This document shows, in pieces, positions 6,843-11,111 of a stretch of DNA of 11,111 nt; position 1 is the stretch's first letter; the number at the start of each line of letters is the position of its first letter. The notes beneath the pieces are model-generated. The model saw only the letters and a list, made by a program, of their open reading frames with translations, had not been told where the DNA came from and searched no databases. The stretch is from positions 1 through 11,111 of the forward strand of contig JACDAO010000024.1 of assembly GCA_013695405.1 (NCBI GenBank), given 5' to 3'. Both the position numbers and the translations under genes were made by a program. This DNA is from Acidobacteriota bacterium. Its GTDB lineage: Bacteria > Acidobacteriota > Vicinamibacteria > Vicinamibacterales > Vicinamibacteraceae.

Positions 6843-8027
6843 TCAGGACCCGAACGCAATGATGGCACGCTGACGAGGACCACTCACACAGGCCTCGGTC
6901 CCGTCGATGACGACGTTGATCTCGGTACGTACGCCGAAATCGGAAAAGTACAGCCCCGGCTCGACCGTGAAGGCCGAGCCGTCGAGCAACTGCCGTTCGT
7001 CGCGCGTCTCGTAGTCGTCCAGGTGCGCGCCATTGCCATGGACGCTCTCACCCAGACTATGGCCGGTGCGATGCAAGATCGCGTCCCCGTACCCGGCCTC
7101 GACCAGCACGGCCCGTGCGGCGTGGTCGGCGTCGCAGCCTCGAATCGGCCGACCGGCGGCGACGGCCCCGGCCACCACCTCGACGGCCCGATCGCGCGCG
7201 GCGGTAATCGCCCCGAACGCCCGCGCCATCGGCTCGGGGACTGTGGACCCGGTGAAGCCGACCCAGGTGATGTCGGCAAACACCGACCCCGGTTCCGCCA
7301 CACGCCCCCACAGGTCCAGGAGCACGAGTTCATCGCGGCCAATCGCTCGATCCGACCCAGCGGTGGGCAGGTAGTGCGGGTTGCCGGCATTGGCCATCGC
7401 AGCGACCACCGGCGGCGAGTCGCTGACCAGACCTTCCTCGGCGAACCAGCCGGCCATGCGCTGCTGCAACCCGTACTCGCCGATCCCGTCGTCGCCCCTG
7501 GTCACCGCCGCCAGCACCTCGAACGCCCGGTCCTTGACGCGGTAGAGGGCCGCCGAGGCCCGACGGTGGCTGGCGACCTGGGTGGCGCTCCAGACTGCCT
7601 CGAACTGCTGCACCAGATCGCCGGACGACACCACCTCGACGCCGCGCTCGCGCACCGCCTCGATGGTGCCGGCGTCGACCCGCGAGATGTAGGGAATGGC
7701 ACATCCTGGCGAGTACTCCATCGCCACACGCCGGGCGCCGGTCAGCAGCGCCGTCAACCCGTCGTCGAGCGAGCGCCGTCCGGCATAGACCTGCATCGTC
7801 CCAGGCAGCGCCTCCAGGTTGTGACGCTCGATGCCGTGAACCAGGCCCCGCGGCGCACCCTCGGCCGGGATGAAGTAGTACCACCGCCGCGTCGTCATCT
7901 TGGCGGCATGGGCCAGGCCGGCCAGCGACTGCGCGATCGGGTTCGAGCCGTGGAAGTCGTAGAGCAGCCAGCCGTCGAGTCCGGCAGCGCGGAGGCTGGC
8001 CTGCACGGCGCCGATGTCGAGGGTCAT
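6843..8027 (-). CDS. M24 family metallopeptidase (Xaa-Pro aminopeptidase/prolidase-like)
   Basis: A 394-residue protein with the pita-bread fold of M24 peptidases, which cleave N-terminal residues or dipeptides, often next to proline, using two metal ions. All five expected ligands are visible: D238 (LLDLWG), D252 (FADITWVGFTG), H323 (HRTGHSLG), E356 (TVEPGLYF) and E369 (VRTEINVVI). The N-terminal 160 residues form a creatinase/prolidase N-like domain. The ATG at 8027 (MTLDIGAVQASLRAAGLDGWLLYDF) matches a family N-terminus. The frame stays open upstream to 8384, but that extension runs through the divergent promoter and into the opposite gene, so it was not used. No signal peptide is seen, suggesting a cytoplasmic enzyme. 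It is the first gene of the minus-strand block, 25 bp upstream of htrA. Catalysis is probable, and substrate preference is unknown. Confidence 0.9.
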   Translation of the reverse strand: MTLDIGAVQASLRAAGLDGWLLYDFHGSNPIAQSLAGLAHAAKMTTRRWYYFIPAEGAPRGLVHGIERHNLEALPGTMQVYAGRRSLDDGLTALLTGARRVAMEYSPGCAIPYISRVDAGTIEAVRERGVEVVSSGDLVQQFEAVWSATQVASHRRASAALYRVKDRAFEVLAAVTRGDDGIGEYGLQQRMAGWFAEEGLVSDSPPVVAAMANAGNPHYLPTAGSDRAIGRDELVLLDLWGRVAEPGSVFADITWVGFTGSTVPEPMARAFGAITAARDRAVEVVAGAVAAGRPIRGCDADHAARAVLVEAGYGDAILHRTGHSLGESVHGNGAHLDDYETRDERQLLDGSAFTVEPGLYFSDFGVRTEINVVIDGTEACVSGPRQRAIIAFGS

Positions 8028-8034
8028 CAGAGAA

Positions 8035-8040
8035 AGTATA
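8035..8040 (-). promoter_or_regulatory. Candidate -10 box (TATACT) for the M24 peptidase gene, possibly leaderless
   Basis: On the minus strand TATACT is followed by only seven bases (TTCTCTG) before the ATG at 8027. Transcription normally begins about six to eight bases after the -10 box, so the message would start at or next to the ATG. No Shine-Dalgarno is present between them, which agrees with a leaderless transcript. No good TTGACA-like -35 is seen at 17 bp. This would be the promoter of the whole minus-strand block. Confidence 0.5.
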
Positions 8041-8120
8041 CGGGCGGCGGCGGCGAGATTGGGCCTTCGGGCGGCCAGGTCGGCGGCGGGCGGCCAGCCA
8101 GCTGGTGCGAATCGACGTCT

Positions 8121-8126
8121 TATAAT
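8121..8126 (+). promoter_or_regulatory. Candidate -10 box (TATAAT) for the VWFA-related gene
   Basis: A consensus sigma-70 -10 hexamer, conspicuous in this GC-rich sequence. It predicts transcription from about 8133 and a leader of roughly 75 bases before the ATG at 8209. The hexamer 17 bp upstream (8098-8103, CCAGCT) does not match TTGACA, so an activator or a different sigma factor may be needed. Confidence 0.55.
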
Positions 8127-8208
8127 GCCGTGTTGGACCGTTCTGTTGTCACGTCCAGACGCGCAACTGGCCGCATTCCCGGCGTGCCTCACCCGTTCGT
8201 GGAACCTT

Positions 8209-10776
8209 ATGCGTAGACATGTCTCCGTCACGGCGCTGTTGTCGCTGCTGGCCTCGGTGGCCCTGGTCGCCCAGCAGGGAGGCGGAGCGCAGCCGGCCGC
8301 TCCGGCACCCGCCCCGGCACCCGCCCCGGGCCCCGCCACGGCATCAGGCGCCGCAGCGCAGGGCGAGGGCCCGCAGCGCCCCACCTTCCGCGCCCAGATC
8401 GATTACGTCGAGGTCTCGGTGATTGTCACCGCCGAAGATGGCACCCTGGTGAAGGACCTCCAGGCGAGCGACTTCCAGGTGCTCGAGGACGGCGCCCCGC
8501 AGACAGTCACGGTCTTCACACCGGTCAACATCCCGATCGAGCGCGAGGCGCGCACGCTGATCGAGGGCAAGCCGCTGACCTATGACGTGGCCACCAACAA
8601 TCGCGTCCGTGACGGCCGGGTCTACGTCATCGTGCTCGACGACCACCACATCGGCGCATTGCGGAGTGCCCAGGTCAAGCGCGCGGCCCGACAGTTCATC
8701 GAACGCTACGTCTCTGCCCAGGACCAGGTGGCGGTGATTCACACCAGCGGGCGCACCAATGCGTCGCAGGAGTTCACCACCAACAAGGCGCTGATGCTGA
8801 GCGCGGTCGACAAGCTGATTGGCTCCAAGTTGCGGTCGTCGACGCTCGAGAGACTCGACGACTACCGCAACCGGGTCCAGAACAGTCCCGGGGCGACCGA
8901 AGGCCAGCTGGTGGACCGGGCGCGGGACCTGGCCGACCCCGAACGGGCGTACAAGGCGCGGTCGTCGATGGAGACACTGCGCAACACCTCGCGCCTGCTG
9001 GAGACCATCAACGGCAGCCGCAAGGCGGTGCTGTTCTTCAGCGAGGGCATCGACTACGACATCACCGATGTCATGGGCAACTCGTCGCGCTTCGCCAGCG
9101 ACGTGCTCTACTCCCTGCGCGACGCGATGGGCGCAGCGACCCGCAGCAACGTCGCCTACTACGCGGTCGATCCGCGCGGCCTGGTGGCCACTTCCGACGA
9201 CGAGTTCGACATGTCCGCGCCGCCCCAGGACGTGACGCTCGGCCTCAACCCGTGGAACATCAGGGACGAACAGCGCCTGGCCCAGCAGAGCCTGCGTTCG
9301 CTGGCCGAGGAAACCGGCGGCGCGGCCTCGGTCAACAGCAACGACTTCTCGACGTTCTACGACCGGGTGGTGCGCGACAGCAGCACCTACTACCTGCTCG
9401 GGTACTACCCGACCAACGAACGGCGCGACGGCCGGGTGCGGCGGATCCAGGTCAGGATGAACCGGCCGGGGCTCGAGGCATACGCGCGCAAGTCGTACGT
9501 GGCGCCCAAGGACAAGGAAGACAAGCGCGTCGAGGAGTCGGCGTCGGGGACCTCGCCCGAACTGCGTACTGCGCTGAACTCCGCCTTGCCGACGCCAGGG
9601 CTGGCGCTGTCGGTCAATGCGGTGCCGTTCAAGGGCGCCAACAAGAAGACCTCGGTGGTGGTGACGGTGCAGGTCGACGGCCAGCGCCTGACGTTCAAGC
9701 CCCAGGGTGACGTCTTCACCAACACGCTCGAGATCTCGATGATGGCGATGGATCAGAACGCGAAGATCCAGAATGGCGACCGCGCGTTGCTGGACCTCAA
9801 GCTGCGTCAGCCGACCCGCGACCTGGTGATGCAGGCGGGAATGCGGTCGGTGCTGGCGCTCGACCTCGCGCCCGGCCGCTATCAACTGCGCGTCGCCGCC
9901 CGCGAAGGGAACGACGGCGCGGTGGGCTCGGTGTTCACCGATCTCGAGGTGCCCGACTTCGCGAAGGAGAAGTTCGCGATGAGCGGCGTCTTGTTGACCT
10001 CGACCGGCGCAGGATTGACGCCGACGCCGCGGATCGTCGAGGAGTACAAGGCCCTGCTGCCGGGACCGCCGACGACCATCCGCGGGTTCTCGAACGTGGA
10101 GACGATCTCGGGCTACGTCGACGTCTACGACGCGGTGACGCCGGCCCACACCGTCGACGTCGCCACGACCATCACCAGCACCGCCGGCACCAAGGTATTC
10201 AGCACCACGCAGGAACGCAAGTCGTCCGAGATCGGCACCGCCCGCGGTGGCTACGGCGTGCAGTTCGAGGCCTCGCTGAAGGACTTCGCGTCGGGGCTCT
10301 ACGTGCTGCGCGTGGAGGCCACGCCGCGATTGAACGGCGTCGCGCCGGTGGCGCGCGAACTGACTTTCGCGGTGTTCGGTCCGCCCGAGCCGTCCGGGTC
10401 GACGGCGGCGGTCAACCAGGTGGTGCCAATCGCGCACGGCCCGCTCAGCAACCAGTCCAGTGCCCGGGAGTCGATCGCCCGGTCGGCCGATGAATGGGCA
10501 TCGCTGTGGACCGCCCTGCCGACCAAGCAGCAGCCGCCGGCCGTGGCTTTCGACCAGATGATGGTGGTCGGCGTGTTCCTCGGCAACCGGCCGAGCGGAG
10601 GCTTCAAGGTCGAGATCACCGGGATTCGCCAGGACGCCGACGCGCTGGTCGTCTCCTGGCGGGAGGTGGCGCCCACTGCGGGCGGTCCGGCCGACACCAC
10701 CGTCACGACGCCGTTCGCCGTGGCCGGTGTACCACGCCACGACGGACCGGTCCGCTTCGAGAAGGTCGGCAGTTGA
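8209..10776 (+). CDS. Secreted VWFA-related (acidobacterial type) protein with C-terminal PrcB_C-like domain
   Basis: An 855-residue exported protein of unknown function. Residues 1-21 form a signal peptide (MRRHVSVTALLSLLASVALVA), followed by an Ala/Pro-rich linker (about 27-46). The von Willebrand A-related domain of the type common in Acidobacteriota spans about 60-430. It opens with VEVSVIVTAEDGTLVKDL and then FQVLEDGAPQTV, and ends in YYLLGYYP (394-401) and RRIQVRM. The first metal-site strand reads VIVLDDHHIGAL (140-151) in place of a clear DxSxS, so metal binding is uncertain. A beta-rich middle region (about 455-725) precedes a C-terminal PrcB_C-like domain (about 735-852), recognisable from DEWASLWTAL, VVGVFLGNRPSGGFKVEI and the closing DGPVRFEKV. 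The ATG at 8209 is chosen because it begins the signal peptide. The frame is open upstream to 8014, but that part is non-coding in character. The gene is probably co-expressed with the membrane gene that overlaps its stop. Confidence 0.85.
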   Translation: MRRHVSVTALLSLLASVALVAQQGGGAQPAAPAPAPAPAPGPATASGAAAQGEGPQRPTFRAQIDYVEVSVIVTAEDGTLVKDLQASDFQVLEDGAPQTVTVFTPVNIPIEREARTLIEGKPLTYDVATNNRVRDGRVYVIVLDDHHIGALRSAQVKRAARQFIERYVSAQDQVAVIHTSGRTNASQEFTTNKALMLSAVDKLIGSKLRSSTLERLDDYRNRVQNSPGATEGQLVDRARDLADPERAYKARSSMETLRNTSRLLETINGSRKAVLFFSEGIDYDITDVMGNSSRFASDVLYSLRDAMGAATRSNVAYYAVDPRGLVATSDDEFDMSAPPQDVTLGLNPWNIRDEQRLAQQSLRSLAEETGGAASVNSNDFSTFYDRVVRDSSTYYLLGYYPTNERRDGRVRRIQVRMNRPGLEAYARKSYVAPKDKEDKRVEESASGTSPELRTALNSALPTPGLALSVNAVPFKGANKKTSVVVTVQVDGQRLTFKPQGDVFTNTLEISMMAMDQNAKIQNGDRALLDLKLRQPTRDLVMQAGMRSVLALDLAPGRYQLRVAAREGNDGAVGSVFTDLEVPDFAKEKFAMSGVLLTSTGAGLTPTPRIVEEYKALLPGPPTTIRGFSNVETISGYVDVYDAVTPAHTVDVATTITSTAGTKVFSTTQERKSSEIGTARGGYGVQFEASLKDFASGLYVLRVEATPRLNGVAPVARELTFAVFGPPEPSGSTAAVNQVVPIAHGPLSNQSSARESIARSADEWASLWTALPTKQQPPAVAFDQMMVVGVFLGNRPSGGFKVEITGIRQDADALVVSWREVAPTAGGPADTTVTTPFAVAGVPRHDGPVRFEKVGS

Positions 10777-11111
10777 CGCCAGCCCCGGCAACGGCAACAG
10801 CCCCGGCAGGCGCGCCGTCGCTGCCGCTCAGCCGCCGCAACGCCTCGCTGCTGGCGTATGCGGCCGGCTGGATCTCCGGGCTGCTGCTGCTCACGCTGGA
10901 GGCGCACGATCGGGACGTCCGCTGGCATGCCGCGCAGTCGTTGCTCGGCTTCGGCCTGCTCACCCTGCTGGCGGCGCTGCTGCTCGCCGTCGCGGCGGGC
11001 GGACTGTTCGTGTCGATCGGCATCTTCCGGGCCTGCGTCTGGGCCGCCCAGGCCGTGATCGCGATCGGCTTCGTGCTGTGGGCCTGGTCGATGCTGCAGG
11101 TGCTGCGCGGC
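10773..11111 (+). CDS. Multi-pass membrane protein, DUF4870/Tic20-like (partial, cut by right edge)
   Basis: An open frame of 113 codons running off the right edge. It starts from a TTG at 10773 that overlaps the TGA of the VWFA-related gene by four bases (TTGA). GAAGG lies seven bases upstream as a Shine-Dalgarno, and no ATG or GTG occurs early in this frame, so TTG is the best start. A short Ala/Pro/Thr-rich N-terminal tail (1-18) leads into LLAYAAGWISGLLLLTLEAH (26-45) and then DVRWHAAQSLLGFGLLTLLA (48-67). The pattern of a glycine-rich helix, a charged turn and an R(W/F)HA(A/M)QS motif is typical of DUF4870/Tic20-like proteins. Three hydrophobic segments are visible, about 26-41, 54-76 and 84-110. 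The overlap suggests translational coupling to the secreted VWFA-PrcB_C protein. Function unknown. Confidence 0.75.
   Translation, partial: MTPAPATATAPAGAPSLPLSRRNASLLAYAAGWISGLLLLTLEAHDRDVRWHAAQSLLGFGLLTLLAALLLAVAAGGLFVSIGIFRACVWAAQAVIAIGFVLWAWSMLQVLRG

Larger units (their letters stand above)
8028..8208. promoter_or_regulatory. Divergent intergenic control region between the M24 peptidase and VWFA-related genes
   Basis: A 181-bp spacer between divergent genes. It contains a minus-strand -10 box (TATACT at 8035-8040), a plus-strand -10 box (TATAAT at 8121-8126) and two copies of an 11-bp direct repeat, CGGGCGGCCAG, at 8068-8078 and 8087-8097. The palindrome CCAGCTGG (8098-8105) sits where the plus-strand -35 element would fall. 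No small gene with a credible start was found in it. Confidence 0.6.

Noticed and set aside
6818..6883. Upstream start for the HtrA-type protease
   Set aside because: It lies partly in the 3' end of the M24 gene, and the ATG at 6817 has a good Shine-Dalgarno and immediately precedes the membrane anchor.
8014..8208. Upstream extension of the VWFA-related protein
   Set aside because: It would bury the signal peptide and cover the TATAAT box. The ATG at 8209 directly precedes the signal sequence.
8290..8340. Proline/alanine-coding repeat as a mobile or regulatory repeat
   Set aside because: The CCGGCACCCGCC units encode an Ala-Pro linker after the signal peptide. A coding low-complexity linker explains them.
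8028..8384. N-terminal extension of the M24 peptidase to an upstream ATG
   Set aside because: The added 119 residues are low-complexity (Gly/Ala/Pro repeats), cross the promoter region and overlap the divergent gene. The family N-terminus begins at 8027.
8344..10797. Minus-strand open frame of about 817 codons opposite the VWFA-related gene
   Set aside because: It is very rich in Arg, His and Val, without motifs. The opposite strand encodes a signal peptide and recognisable domains.

Overview
The window is high-GC bacterial chromosome with tightly packed genes. The best guess for the source is an Acidobacteriota genome, probably of the soil-dwelling Vicinamibacteria type. This rests on the secreted VWFA-related protein at 8209-10776, a family expanded in that phylum, on the GC-rich sequence, and on short palindromic intergenic repeats. 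No 16S rRNA or other decisive marker is present, so the taxonomy is inference.

Minus-strand block (1-8027). Eight genes run in one direction, in the order M24 peptidase, HtrA/Deg protease, CYTH-domain protein, nucleotidyltransferase (MurU-like), sugar kinase (AmgK-like), sugar isomerase/epimerase (TIM barrel), asnS, rimO (partial, cut by the left edge). The gaps are 25 bp, -1 bp (TAGTG overlap), -4 bp (ATGA overlap), 52 bp, 84 bp, 53 bp and 164 bp. The first six or seven genes could therefore form one operon, driven from a TATACT -10 box just upstream of the M24 gene. In function the block joins envelope protein quality control (HtrA), probable cell-wall sugar salvage (AmgK/MurU convert free amino sugar to UDP-sugar) and translation (AsnRS and the S12 methylthiotransferase RimO). 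The 164-bp gap between asnS and rimO carries a cluster of perfect 9-bp-arm palindromes whose arms differ between copies but stay complementary.

Divergent spacer (8028-8208). This 181-bp region carries a minus-strand TATACT for the M24 gene, placed so close to the ATG that the message may be leaderless. It also carries a consensus TATAAT for the plus-strand gene, and an 11-bp direct repeat repeated at 19-bp spacing.

Plus-strand block (8209-11111). A large secreted protein joins an acidobacterial VWFA-related domain to a C-terminal PrcB_C-like domain. A small multi-pass membrane protein of the DUF4870/Tic20-like type follows. It has a TTG start overlapping the stop codon of the VWFA gene and runs off the right edge.

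There are no RNA genes, insertion sequences, CRISPR arrays or convincing rho-independent terminators. The items most worth a second look are the covarying palindromes, the VWA-PrcB_C fusion, the overlapping htrA-CYTH-murU arrangement with the downstream amgK and isomerase, and the coupled TTG-start membrane gene.
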